Source of the DNA: Mesocentrotus franciscanus
Lineage: Eukaryota > Echinodermata > Echinoidea > Camarodonta > Strongylocentrotidae
Assembly: GCA_037976565.1 (NCBI GenBank)
Contig: CP137669.1
Coordinates: forward strand, 37,164,912 to 37,228,911
Length of the DNA: 64,000 bases
Direction of reading: 5' to 3'
The translations under genes and the position numbers were made by a program. The notes beneath the pieces were generated by a model, which was given only the letters and a program-made list of their open reading frames with translations, had not been told where the DNA came from and made no database searches. Positions within the stretch are counted from its first letter, which is position 1. Each line of letters begins with the position of its first letter. Shown one piece after another: positions 49,406 through 61,927 of this stretch.

Positions 49406-49834
49406 ATTTTGTATATATATATCATGGAATAGAATAAAAATATTGATTGCTTTGAAGGACATGGTTAAAACTATTGCCCAAGGTGATCTGGCAACTGTAC
49501 TTTGCCCTGAGACAAAGTTGAGGGGCACAGTGTATGCTCGAGATCACCGAGGAGCTACAGTTTTAACCGTGACCCGAGAATTTAGAAGTCAATATTTGTT
49601 TTATAAAACGCATCCTGATTGTAGATTGTAAAAAAATGGATGTTTTAACAAAATATCTTGTTCAAAATGAATTTGAAAATTGCGGGAAATTTACCAAACT
49701 ACAAAAACTGTTATTCCATCTAAACAATATAACACTTTCAATATCAATAGATACATCTAACCATCTTATTGGATTATAAAAGCACAAGCAAGCCAAAAAT
49801 TAAAGTTTTATAAGCACAGGTCATGTCTAACAAT
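49406..49834. other. Spacer between hairpin modules A1 and A2
   Basis: It contains a 60-codon open stretch near 49,455-49,631 (LRGTVYARDHRGATVLTVTR) that is also open in unit B. The two copies differ mainly at amino-acid-changing sites and the phrase looks like repeat DNA, so I do not call a gene. Confidence 0.3.
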
Positions 49835-49905
49835 TGGAGATGGAATAATCGTTCAATCGAAGGTAGTCCATCACAGTGCAGAGCGGGGCGGGGCTCTGCA
49901 CAAAC
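49835..49905 (+). repeat. Hairpin module, copy A2
   Basis: Same module exactly 500 bp after A1. The stem is GTGCAGAGC / GCTCTGCAC, nine perfect pairs around an eight-base G-rich loop, followed by CTTTTTG. Confidence 0.8.
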
Positions 49906-51129
49906 TTTTTGTATATTATAGAATCGTGAACAATATCAATTGCTTTAAATACCAATAGATACAAAATATAGCCATCTTCTCCAAACTTTCACTTATCGGT
50001 TTCTCTCATCCAATTCCAACTTGCCAGCAGGTTGGAATTACCTTTAAGAGAGAGAGAGAGAGAGAGATATATAAATAATACAATAGTAGAGGAGAATATT
50101 ACACAGAAAATTTCGTCTGTATCAATTTAATCATCGGTGTGCTGGACTACATTATGAGTTGAAGTCTATATTCCATTCATGACACCCATCTTAAAAGAAA
50201 TACACTTTGATTACGACTTTCGTTAAATCACAGATCCACACTATATAGAAATAGTGGAAACCACTCTTTCAGGAGTTAAATGATCATTTCATTTTCGGAC
50301 TGGAAACTACATATTGAAAATAGTGCAATCCACTCTCAAAAGAGTAACTCAAACCACTTCTTTCGCGTGGATGAAACTTTAATTTTGGAGTGAATGCAAT
50401 TCCAAGGTGAACATGATCTATAATAAGTCATGAAAAGGTTGGTTTCACTTCATTGTAGCAAAAGCTAGCGCTAGACCTTGCTCAGGTACAAAGAGTATCT
50501 ACAAAAACGAATTCCAAATAGATATGTTATGACAAGAAGAATGAAATAGTTTGTGCCCGCATGTTTTCTCTAAAAACTAATCTGGGAGCGGAAGGCATAC
50601 TCCGACACATGAGTGACACTTGGTTGCCAATAGGGAAAAAAAACATTTAACATGGAGTTATTTTAAATAACAAGAAGTAACCAAGAGTTGAGAACCATCG
50701 AGGTATCGAAAATTTCTATATATGAGATAGTGCAACAAACTACAAATTAAAAGCTTATATGAATAGTATAACAGAACTTACAATTCATGATGATACTTGG
50801 TTGCCAAAGGACAACGAACAATGTGAAAGTATTCAAAATTCTAAGAAATTGACAAAAGAATTTATCAAGAGCATAAGGGGAAGATGTAAAACTGCAACAA
50901 ACCCGCAACAAATAAAAGGCACTCATACATTTATGATCTGCAGCCATGGAAATAGTGAATCAATATCTCATAAACAATGAGTTTACTTGTAAAAAGAAGA
51001 AGAAATTAATGTGATTGCTTGCAAATGCACCCTCAAATTGGAAATAACACATTAAAGAGCATATGCATGTGCTGCAAGCTTATGAAATGAAGTGATTTAC
51101 AAAAACACACGTTAACATAAAACAAAATA
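49906..51129. other. Non-coding spacer of unit A, partly unit-specific
   Basis: It includes a (GA)n run at 50,047-50,069. From about 50,480 the sequence has no counterpart in unit B until about 51,475. No protein is recognised. Confidence 0.4.
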
Positions 51130-51198
51130 TGGAGATGGAATAATCATTCAATCGATGGTAGTCCATCACAGTACAGAGCGGGTGGGGCTCTGTACATT
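51130..51198 (+). repeat. Hairpin module, copy A3
   Basis: Third copy in unit A, in the stretch missing from B. The stem is GTACAGAGC / GCTCTGTAC, again nine perfect pairs although the third pair has changed from G-C to A-T, with a seven-base loop. Confidence 0.8.
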
Positions 51199-51703
51199 AA
51201 CAAAATATATATTATTATTCTCTCTCTCCCTTTTTTCTATTTTTTTCCCCCCTCTCTCTCTCTTTCTACAGGAGCCATAATATTGAACATACACCTGTAC
51301 ATAACACATTCACATTGATAAAGAACATTAAACTATACATCGTCCCCCAACAATGAAGTTTCTTTCCATGATGAACCAACGATTCCCATTTTATATCCTT
51401 TGCCTTTCTCTTCCTCTCTCATTTCCTCTTTTTTTTTTTTAATCTCTCACTATTAACTATCCCATGGTCTGTTATACTTAAAGGAGGTAAACAACACTTC
51501 AGGGGTGTTAAAGTTAATCATTACATATTCAACAAAGATAAATACAATTAGACCAAGAAGCAATTCTATGTGTGTGATATACTATTTTTTTAATATGTTA
51601 CATTATCATAAATAGTTACAAATAGACTTTTGTTCATGTCCAAAATAGATAATAGAAATATATTAATAATAGAGATATTCATTGTAATATTCCCGCCAAC
51701 AAG

Positions 51704-52892
51704 TTGTAGTTCGGGAGGGGGCAAGGCCCTTGCCTCTCCCCCACCCCCCACCCCCCTGCCCCCGCCCAAAAAAGAAGGGGAAAGGAAGGGAAAAGAGAAA
51801 GAGGAGAGCTAAAAGGGAACAAAAAAGAGGAAGAAGAAAAGAAAAGGGTGAAAAGAAGGGGAGATCAGTTGCGATTAATCCCGTCAATAACGTGTGGATC
51901 GGGGGACGAAAGGCCCTTGCCTCCCCAGCAAACCTAAAAGAGAGAGAAGGAAGGGAAGGGAAAGGAAAAAACAGAGAAAGAAGAAAGGTAGGGGATATCA
52001 GTTGCGATTTTTCCGCCAACAAGGTGTAGATCGAGGGGGCAGATGCTCCCCAATATAATTCAAACGTGGTTTAGCCAGTGTAATTCGATGCCGGTGATTT
52101 ACAAATGTTGCTGAAATGACATAATTTTCCGAGGTTTTTCTTCAATATTTAGTAAATTGTACTTTTTTTATGCGTTTGTTGGAAAATGACAAATACAGAA
52201 AGAAAGAAAGAATAGTGACCTGCCAGTATCACAAAATAAAGAGGTATCAAAAGATGCTCATCTGACGTTAATTTAATGCCTAAACCCCTGAGCTTCCGGG
52301 GGCTCTGCCCCCTGAACCCAACCAATGGCCCTAAGGCGGGCCCCTGGATGCTCATCTGACCGTAATCTATTGTTTAAAACCACTGAGCTTCGGGGGGCTC
52401 CGCCCCCTGGACCCTACGCCAATAAGTGAACTGCCAGTGTCACAAATAAAGTATCAAAATATGCTCATCTGACCGTAATTAATTGCCAAAAACCCCTGAG
52501 CTTCCGGGGACTCCGCCCTCTGGACCCCACGCCAATTAGCGACCTGCCAGTGTCACAAAAAAGGTATCAAAATATGCTCATCTGACCGTAATTAAATGCC
52601 CATACCCCCTGAGCTTATGGGGGCTCCGCCACTTGACCCCAGTCGGGGCTTCGCCCCAGACCCCACGCCAATTTAGGCTCTGCCTGATCGTAAATACCAC
52701 CCCCCCCCCTCCCCCCACCTACCTAGCAAAACGTTCAGCGAGGTCTGCATGTAAGAGTGGGGTGATTTTCTTTTGTTTGCCTCCCCAAACGTATTTGCTC
52801 ATTTCGCCACTGCTTGTCACTATTACGTACCAATATTTGGCTCGCATAATTTCAGATTTGGGCCCCCCTAAGAAATCCTGGATCCGCGCCTG
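51704..52892. mobile_element. GC-hairpin transposon-like element, unit A first copy
   Basis: It begins TTGTAGTTCGGGAGGGGGCA, has GAAAGG/GAGAGA purine blocks separated by GATCAGTTGCGATTAATCCC-type links, then about five hairpin units (52,205-52,640), then the right-end segment. It ends in CCTGGATCCGCGCCTG at 52,877-52,892. Compared with 20,076-22,177 the left terminal repeat is missing, so it is 5' rearranged. No coding capacity. Confidence 0.75.
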
Positions 52893-53946
52893 TTGTAGTT
52901 CGGGAGGGGGGGCAAAAGGCCTTTACCTCTCCCCTGCCCCCCCCCCACCCCCGCCAAAAAAAGAAGGGGAAAGGAAGGGAAAATGGAAAGAGGAGAGCTA
53001 AAAGGGAACAAAAAAGAGGAAGAAGAATAGAAAAGGGTGAAAAGAAGGGAGATCAGTTGCGATTAATCCCGTCAACAACGTGTGGATCGGGGCGAAAGGC
53101 CCTTGCCTCCCCAGCAAACCTAAAAGAGAGAGAAGGAAGGGAAGGAAAGAAAAAAAAGAGAAAGAAGAAAGGTAGGGAATATCAGTTGCGATTTTTCCGC
53201 CAACAAGGTGTAGATCGAGGGGGCAGATGCTCCCCAATATAATTCAAACGTGGTTTATTTCTAATTCGATACCAGTGATTTACAAATGTTGCTGAAATGA
53301 CATAATTTTCCGAGGTTTTTCTTCAATATTTAGTAAATTGTACTCTTTTATGCGTTTGTTGGAAAATGACAAATTCCTACAGAAAGAAAGAAAGAATAGT
53401 GACCTGCCAGTGTCACAAAATAAAGAGGTATCAAAAGATGCTCATCTGAGGGTAATTTAATGCCTAAAACCCCTGAGCTTCTGGGGGCTCCGCCCCTGGA
53501 CCCCACGCCAATTAGTGACCTGCCAGTGTCACAAATAAGGTATCATAATATGCTCATTTGACCGTAATTAAATGCCTAAACCCTGAGCTTCCGGGGGCTC
53601 TGCCCCCTGAACCCAACCAATGGCCCTAAGGCGGGCCCCTGGATGCTCATCTGACCGTAATCTATTGTTTAAAACCCCTGAGCTTTGGGGGGCTCCGCCC
53701 CCTGGACCCTACGCCAATAAGTGAACTGCCAGTGTCACAAATAAAGTATCAAAATATGCCCCCCGTCCCCCCACCTACCTAGCAAAACGTTCAGCGGGGT
53801 CTGCATGTGAGAGTGGGGTGATTTTCTTTTGTTTGCCTCCCCAAACGTTTTTGCTCATTTCGCCACTGCTTGTCACTATTACGTACCAATATTTGGCTCG
53901 CATCATTTCAGATTTGGCCCCCTAAGAAATCCTGGATCCGCGCCTG
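52893..53946. mobile_element. GC-hairpin transposon-like element, unit A second copy
   Basis: Starts abruptly with TTGTAGTTCGGGAGG directly after the right terminal repeat of the first copy, so the two are in head-to-tail tandem. It has purine blocks, about four hairpin units (53,400-53,757) and the right-end segment ending CCTGGATCCGCGCCTG at 53,931-53,946, which is the exact edge of unit B. Confidence 0.75.
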
Positions 53947-54957
53947 CTTGAACGTGATTGGTTAAAAGTTAGATATCGGTTTTTGCTGTGCATGTAAGAC
54001 GTCCAGTGATTGGACAGTTACAGTTTATTATTTTCAGGAGTATTTACTGAATTTAATGTAAAATACAGTATTTATAGAGAATGGATATTAGAACCGTGTG
54101 TCTGTGCATTAAAATGAATTTTAAAATGGACTGCTGTAAACAAACGTTTGATTATTTATTTTAAAAAATAAATAAAACGTACATTCTACCCGCACCTCCA
54201 GTTAAAACTCAGACGAGTATTTTGGAGGACCAACCAACCAAGAACCAAGTATAAAATATGACTTGCTTTTGGCTGTTGGTAATGTCATGTTACATGCCTC
54301 CGTATTGGTCTATAGTGGTATGAAAAGCCGGACAGGTCATCATGACGTTGACAATATCAATGACACGTGATGTGGTCATTGCGCAATCAGGGCGTGGTCA
54401 ATGCGTAATATAGGCTTGGTAATAGGCGTAAAGGCGCCCTTTAAATGTATGCGCAATGTAATACACAGTTTTTAATAGTAGCGCTAGCGCATTTTGGGGA
54501 CAGCGCTTGCATAATTTAACGTTGACCCTGGTAACAAAATTGTCAACAAACGACATTCTCTTGCAACTTGCGTTTTGAGAACCTACTGTCAAAAATTTGG
54601 CAATTTTCGACTATTTTCTGAACTCATAAAGTCTTGAATTCAAACCCGCCAGGTTAGTATCTTATCATTAGATAACATTGAGTAAATTGAGCAAGTTTGA
54701 AGAATAATGAAATAATAATTACTCTATTATGAATTACTCTATGAAGCAAAATATGTTCATACTGCAGCTTGTCCATACAAAAATCTTCGTAAAGTTGTTA
54801 CAATAGACATAACACGCGTGTCTATTGCGTTTGAGGGAAATGTGGGTTCATCATGTGGAACTAATAGTTTTTCCTTCCCTCCCGTCCCCATCCATTTCCG
54901 TCCCCTTTCTTTAGATCATAGTTTCTATTTTCTATCACTGGAAACAAAAGTTTGGCG

Positions 54958-57900
54958 ATGTATTGCGTTGGACGTATTCGCTCCCCACACCCCTATGTCC
55001 TGGGAAGACCTTTAACCTGTATCGGGTCATCAGCTTCTCCTGTTGCCATCAAACCATCGATGGCTAACACCTTGGATGTAAGCAATATAACATCATCTAC
55101 CTAATTCGAACAAGAAAATCTTAAGAAAGTAGAAGACACACACACAAAAAGTAATATGCAACAAAAAACAGATATTACCAGTAATTGAGGAAACGTATGG
55201 ATACATTACAACGACCCTCCTTGACCTTAAGAGAAAATAGAATGCTCTGGCCAGCAAAATTATGTATATTTTTCTTTTTCCTTTTCTTCGTTTGATTATT
55301 ATTATATGATCAAGTATAAATACATCGGTATACCTACCTTCATCATCTCCCTTTTTTCGTTTTCGTATCATTATTATTATTATTATTACCATCATCATCA
55401 TTATCGCCATCACCATCATCATTCATTCACTCCTTCCATTTCACAAATAGAAGCTGTGTTGGTCTTACGGAGACCCGACTTTCTCCCCATCATCTAACCC
55501 TTCTCCATCAGCCGGTAGCCAACACACAGGCAAACTTCTTATCGAATGCCTCAAGAATTCCTCAGAGAAACAGCAACTTGAGGAACGGCTTCTTGTAAGT
55601 CTTTAGCTTAGATTTGAACATGGATCTTGAATATATCTATCTATCAGTATCCAGGTATCAGGGAAAATCTTTTATTTAAATGATATAGATTTATCTCATT
55701 TGCTAAACAAGAGTTCAATATCATACATGTACATGCAGAATTAATGGAACATAAGCAAGGGTTCATACTTGTATACCCTTTAGGTATGAATACATTTAAT
55801 TCATATTCAAACAAAGGTGCATTTTAAGCTTATCCTAAGATATGGCTGATATCAACACCAGAAAAAATCCTAAATGCGACCAAAAAAGAAATACAAACGC
55901 AAATAACATGAAGTAAATCAAATAAAATGAATGAATAACATTTAATGAAAATAATAAATGAATGAATAAAGAAACAAGAGTTCAATATCATACAAAATTA
56001 ATGGAACATAATTATAACCAGGGTTCATACTTAATTTTATCTTATATATATCTTTTATATGTATGAATACATTTATATGTATAAATACATATACAGTTAT
56101 ATGTATGAATATATTTAATACATTTAATTCATTTTCAAACAAAGATGCATTTTAAGCTTATCCTAAGAAATATGGCTGATATCATCACCAGAAAAAATAA
56201 AAATCCTAAATGTGACAAAAACAAAATACAAATGCAAATAACATTAAGTAAATCAAATAAAATGAATGAATAACATTTAAAGAATAATAAATGAATGAAT
56301 AGAGAAATGTTTTTAAAGATTAACACAAAAATGAGATAAAACATATCTCATCCTATCATGTGACTGAGCCTGGCATCGGAGCTTGGAGTTGGAGCTGGCG
56401 GAGACCTCAACAAACTCGTGGACGACATCAGCCGACAAGTTCGCGAGTCAGAGGAGAACAGACTGGCTGCTGAGAAGAGGGCGAGGGCAATCGAGCAAAA
56501 ACATCTGGACTCTTCCATGAAGGTTCAAGTCCTCGAAATGGAGTTGGCTGAGGCCAAAAGACAGAAAGATGCTGCTGCCAAAGAGCTCCAGGTAGATAAT
56601 TATGTTGTTTGTGTCGACTTAATGACAGAGAATGCATAGTCAGCTTGCATTACAATACTATTCTAAAAGAAATACAATATAATGCCAAATAGTACCACAA
56701 AAGTGCTGAAAAGGACCCTGTTATTATCAATATTTTACCAGCTGAAAAGGAGTATAAGAAAGCGATGATGTCATATTGTCATTGTAAGATATGATCTTTG
56801 GAATTATTTCTTACTGATTATATCATAATATACCATTATGTTTAGAACTCATACAATTTAAATCATAATAGTAACTGATTGGATTAATAAATAGAGCTAA
56901 TATAATATTTTCATTATATTCAGGACTTGACTTGGCAACCTGCCCTTGACTCTCCTCCCGCCGACAGTCTGACTGCTCGTGTCACTTGGTAAGAATTTAT
57001 TTGTGAATATAAGAGATTAAAAACATTTTCTGAATCATGTTGATTTCTTGGTACAATTTAATTAAAATCTCTGTCTATATATAGACTATACAAAATACCC
57101 CCCCCCCCCAAAAAAAAATAAATAAATAAATATTAAAAAACAAATACTAAAGAAAGAACTTACCAACATGAAAAGTGATCAGTCAATCTTCTTTTTAATA
57201 ATCTCTCAGGTGTCTGGAGGATAACCCCCGAACACCTTCCTCAGAACCATCTGACACTCGAGTAGCACCCAACCCTCCCTCTACACCAGACCTTCCCTTT
57301 ACACCTTACCTTCCCTCTACACCCTACAATCCATCAACACCAGAGATGGCACCATATCCCACCACTATACCGGACACAGCACCCATCAACACCATAGCTG
57401 TGCCCACTGGGTAAGAAAAAGGGGGCAATGAGGCTAGAAAGAAGTCACTATTTATACATTACTAGTTGTTTAAATATATCGTTTAATAGATGATGAACAA
57501 AACAAAACAAAAACAATATTAACAAAAAAAAATTCATTAAAAAGTGATATAAACGAAGCTTTACAAAGTAGGCCTACAGGTTTGGTTCATATTCCTTTCC
57601 TCAAATATTTATTTTCTTTCATTAGATTACCAAGATCCAGTCCAGAGGTTAGTGGATTGGTGCCAGAAGTCAACAATTCTCCTTCTGCTCTCACCCCTGC
57701 TCAGGGCTCGGTGGCCATCCCTTCTTCGACAAGCCAAAACCCACGGTAAGAGGATTGATAAGTTTAAACATAGTTGAACATGATAAATAAGAAGAGAATA
57801 TGAATTTCTTTGTATGCCTCAGTTCACTTGTCTGTTGTATTCTCCATACCTTGAGGACCCCAGTGGAAACAAGCTAATTATCAGCTCTTTGAGGTTATCC

Positions 57901-59763
57901 CATCAAGGAATCACTTTCAGTTTTCATGTTTATTAACACTTGATAGATCAAATCGAATCGAATCCAACATTTCCTTTATTTTCTCCAGATCACCATCAGC
58001 GGGTGGGGCTGTAGCCACCGTGAGCCTCAGCAATGCAGCTGCCCCAGTCACCTCCTTCGTGTGGAACATTGATGACCTGAAGTCATTCCATCCAGGAGGT
58101 GGCGATATCATCCTGGGCAGTGGGGTCAGTGCCACCGTCCACCTCTTCCGGCACAGAGTAACCGACAAGGCCATTGCCGTGAAAGTCTTCAAACTCCCTG
58201 ATGACATCAAGGAGATGAACAAGAAGGTTCGTGGCACTTTATAATTGATTACTCTTTAGATGTAAATGAGTGGAAATCATGCAACTCTTTCAGAAGTCAT
58301 ATTCGGGATCACTTTGTTTTTAAGTGAAAATGCACACTACAAAAAAAATAATATGATAAGAAAATAAATAAAATAATATAAGCCACTAGGTACTTTCAAG
58401 TGGATAGAACTTTAATTTCTGAGTGAATTCAATTCCAAGATGAAATGATCCATATAATGCATCCTGAAAGAGTCATTAACTTGTTTTACTTGACAGATGG
58501 GCTACATTCTTAAGGAAGCCGGCCTCCTAGACACCATGGGCCGAAACGATTGCTTCCCAAGCTACCTTGGTTGTCTCGAGACAAGCCCAGGGTATGTTGG
58601 CCTGGCAATGGACTTCGTTGGAGACTCGGCCACTGGAGAGTCATGGACTCTGCAGCGAGGCATGCGAGAGCTAGTCCTGAGTACCAAGCAGTGGTGAGTA
58701 ACTTGGTTGTATCAACATATCTTATAATCAAACAAATTTCACATGCCAACAAGATTACAAAGACTCTAAGAAATCAACCAGACAACTTCAAGAGCCTTAT
58801 GCATCGCCCATTGAAATCTGGGAACATAACAATGACACTTAACATAATCTGAACATGATTCCTGTGGGATGTACATTAAGGTATTAAAATTGCAGTAGAG
58901 TTGATTTCTTGTTAGTTTGTTAGTAGTCTCTGTTTGTTACTTTCTTCCATACTCTGATTTATGATTACTTTTCCTTCTCCTCATTTCAGGCTTCAGCTAG
59001 CTCTCAACATCGCAAACTCCTTGGGACGAATTCATGAGATGGGATATCTCATGAACGACCTCAAGGAGGATAACTGCCTCCTACAGAAGACTCGGACGAG
59101 TCAGTGGGAGGCAGTCATTGTTGACTTCGGTCTAGTGTACCCACGGACGTCACCTTTCTTCTGTAGACTTTCTCATGATGACAAAGAAAAGTACAGGAGA
59201 AAGGTATATATGGTTCTACATTCCTAGTGTTACATTTGATTGTAAACTTCTAATGGTTTGGCTGAAGATGATCAGCACTTTCAATACCGCACTCTATTGC
59301 TTATCTAAATTATGTTCGGATTGTGTACCGGTACTTTGTCATTTCAACAGGTCACGTACAAGGTTGTTGAAATTACCTTTGGGCCGATTTTTTTTTTTAA
59401 TAGTCTTTCTGATCGTATTGCTGATAAAATTTGTAAATCAAGTAACTTAAACAAGTCAGTACCTGTAATTAGAATTTACTTCATATCTGTCACCTCCTGC
59501 TGGAAAACAGAACATGTGAACTTTGAATTGTTTTTGTTTTTCAAACAGGAGGTATACGTCCACATTGCTCCCGAGTGTGCCCTAGACGACGTGGGTACCA
59601 CCATCATGAGCGATGTCTTCCAACTTGACGACTTCTTAAATTGATGGGAGTTACTGCCTACAATGCCGAACTCAATTCCATCGGTAACCTCTGTATGCAG
59701 AACTCTCCCATCAATCGACCGACCATCGAAGAAATCGTCGACTTGTTGGAGTGCATGCTCTAG
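54958..59763 (+). pseudogene. Kinase-domain protein, copy B (decaying)
   Basis: Homologous exons: 54958-55077, 55451-55594, 56367-56591, 56924-56988, 57210-57410, 57626-57745, 57989-58226, 58497-58693, 58990-59203 and 59549-59763. Two lesions are visible. The acceptor of exon 3 is CTG where copy A has CAG, so the exon can no longer be joined in frame at that site; skipping it would keep the frame because it is 225 bp. In exon 10 one G is missing (CAACTTGACG against CAACTTGGACG), shifting the frame after the FQL of helix F and stopping at 59,642-59,644, which removes the last ~45 residues of the kinase lobe. The glycine loop, AVK lysine, catalytic loop and DFG remain intact. Exon 1 has one extra Ser and exon 3 seven extra residues. 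It could still make a truncated protein; a non-functional copy is more likely. Confidence 0.82.
55705..56340 (+). repeat. Intronic tandem duplication, copy B only
   Basis: In intron 2, about 270 bp (AAACAAGAGTTCAATATCAT through AATGAATGAATAAAG) is repeated from about 55,976, with an extra TATATGTATGAATACATT-like expansion in the second half. Copy A has a single version of the segment. Confidence 0.75.
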
Positions 59764-60419
59764 ACAGGCACTGTATTCGAAAAGATGTTAAGTCACACTT
59801 TCTGTCATTGCCCAATTATCAAATTATCAAAGGAAAGAAATTGCTTCATTGCACTTCTGGTTCAATTTTCTTGACTTTGGATTACTAACTCTAAAATTTA
59901 CAACACAAATGAGAAAATTAATCATCTTTCTCAACTTAACCATCACTGCCGATTTTAGGCATTATGAATTTGTTGATAGTGAAGACAATAACATCTTTTC
60001 TAAATACAATGTCTAGGTAAGTATTTGTAAATAGTTCTTATTCATTCTCCTCTTATTACGAATAGATGCTTGTAAATAGTCAAATATGAATATGGAATAC
60101 ATAACAAAACTGTTAACCTGGAAGTATTGAAAATTACAAAAAGTAACACAGATTTGGCATCATAAACAAACTTAGAGTTGCAATATGGAAAACTGCAGGA
60201 AACTATGTGTGAGCATTCAGATACTCCCAATTGATCTGCTATGGAAAGAATGAATCAATTATAACTATAAAAAGGGAAAACTAACAATAACAAAACGATG
60301 AACTCAATGCTGGCAAATGCACATTCCAATTGAAAATATCTAAATAAGAAGCAAATGCACTGCAAGCTTTACAAATGAAATGTCTGACAAACATACGGGT
60401 CAAACTTATCTTAAATATT
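59764..60419 (+). other. 3' region of kinase copy B
   Basis: Non-coding and nearly identical to 48,682-49,334 in unit A, with only a few changes and small indels. Confidence 0.4.
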
Positions 60420-60488
60420 TGGAGATGGAATAATCGTTTAATCGAAGGTAGTCCATCACAGTGCAGAGCGGGGCGGCTCTGTACAAAC
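60420..60488 (+). repeat. Hairpin module, copy B1
   Basis: Counterpart of A1. The stem is GTGCAGAGC / GCTCTGTAC with one G-U pair and a loop shortened by two bases. Confidence 0.8.
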
Positions 60489-60805
60489 TTTTTGTATATA
60501 TATCATGGAATAGAATACAAATATTGATTGCTTTGAAGGACATGGTTAAAACTATTGCCCAAGGTGATCTGGAAACTGTACTGTGCCCTGAGACAAAGTT
60601 GAGGGGCACAGTGTATGCTCGAGATCACCGAGGAGCTACAGTTTTAACCGTGACCCGAGAATTGAGAAGTCAATATTTATTTTATAAAACGCATCCTGCT
60701 TGTAGATTGTAAAAAATGGACGTTTTAACAAAATATCTTGTTCAAAAAATGAATTTGATATTTGGGGAGATTTACCAAACTACAAAAAACTGTTTATCCA
60801 TCTAA

Positions 60806-60947
60806 AGACGTCCTTGCATTGCATGGGCAAGTAGAACTATGACTGGTAAATATTTTTCGCTATACTGCCCAGCAGTCAGTAGCGAATTTCATGCCTGCAG
60901 TTTTGACCAATCAAAGGCCTGAAATCTTCAAATGCGGTATATAATGA
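60806..60947. repeat. 142-bp segment present only in unit B
   Basis: The flanks CCATCTAA and ACAATATAACAC are contiguous in unit A (about 49,725). The segment contains GCGAATTTCATGCC and ATCAAAGGCCTGAAAT. There are no clear inverted ends or target duplication, so insertion in B and deletion in A are both possible. Confidence 0.6.
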
Positions 60948-61058
60948 ACAATATAACACTTTCAATATCAATAGATACATCTAACCATCTTATTGGATTA
61001 TAAAAGCACAAGCAAGCCAAAAATTAAAGTTTTATAAGCACAGGTCATGCCTAACAAT

Positions 61059-61129
61059 TGGAGATGGAATAATCGTTCAATCGAAGGTAGTCCATCACAG
61101 TGCAGAGCGGGACGGGGCTCTGCACAAAC
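61059..61129 (+). repeat. Hairpin module, copy B2
   Basis: Counterpart of A2. The stem is GTGCAGAGC / GCTCTGCAC, nine perfect pairs; the only change is in the loop (GGGACGGG). Confidence 0.8.
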
Positions 61130-61927
61130 TTTTTGTATATTATAGAATCGTGAACAATATCAATTGCTTTAAATACCAATAGATACAAAATATAGCCATC
61201 TTCTTCAAACTTTCACTTATCGGTTTCTCTCATCCAAACAAACTTGCCAGCAGGTTGGAATTACTTTTAAGAGAGAGAGAAAGAGATAAATAATACAATA
61301 GTACAGGAGAATATTACACAAAAAATTTCGTCTGTATCAATTTAATCATCGGTGTGCTGGACTACATTATGAGTTGAAGTCTATATTCCATTCATGACAC
61401 CCATCTTAAAAGAAATACACTTTGATTACGACTTTCGTTAAATCACAGATCCACACTATATAGAAATAGTGGAAACCACTCATTCAGGAGTTACAATGAT
61501 CATTTCATTTCGGAGTGGAAACTACATATTGAAAATAGTGCAATCCACTCTCAAAAGAGTAACTCAAACCACTTCTTTCGCATGGATGAAACTTTAATTT
61601 TGGAGTGAATGCAATTCCAAGGTGAACATGATCTATAATAAGTCATGAAAAAGTTGGTCTCACTTCATTGTAGCAAAAGCTAGCGCTTAGAGGATAGCGC
61701 TTAGAGGAGGTAAACAGCACTTCAGTGATGTTAAAGTTAATCATTACATATTCAACAAAGATAAATACAATTAGACCAAGAAGCAATTCTATGTGTGTGA
61801 CATACAGTTTTTTAATATGTTACATTATCATACAAATAGTTACAAATAGACTTTTGTTCATGTCCAAAATAGATAATAAAAATATATTAATAATAGAGAT
61901 ATTCATTGTGATATTCCCTCCAACAAA

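Larger units (their letters stand above)
43170..53946 (+). repeat. Tandem segmental duplication, unit A (10.8 kb)
   Basis: Unit A starts with CTTGAACGTGATTGGTTAAA, the same sequence that starts units B (53,947) and C (63,226). It contains the intact kinase gene, a 3' region with three hairpin modules, and two tandem transposon-like elements at its right end. Exons and most introns are almost identical to unit B. Relative to B it has an extra ~1 kb (about 50,480-51,475) and lacks two short 5' insertions shared by B and C. Confidence 0.9.

Noticed and set aside
49455..49631. Conserved 60-codon frame after the kinase genes (also at 60,540-60,712)
   Set aside because: The two copies differ at amino-acid-changing positions about as often as a neutral duplicate would, and no domain is recognisable.
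49873..49905. Histone-type 3' stem-loop or spliceosomal snRNA
   Set aside because: The stem sequence and loop length do not match the histone hairpin, and no U-snRNA core sequence or clear Sm site could be identified.
54398..54592. Minus-strand frame in the 5' flank of unit B, repeated in unit C (63,668-63,877)
   Set aside because: Its presence in both units follows from the duplication; the unit A version is disrupted and there is no similarity to a known protein.
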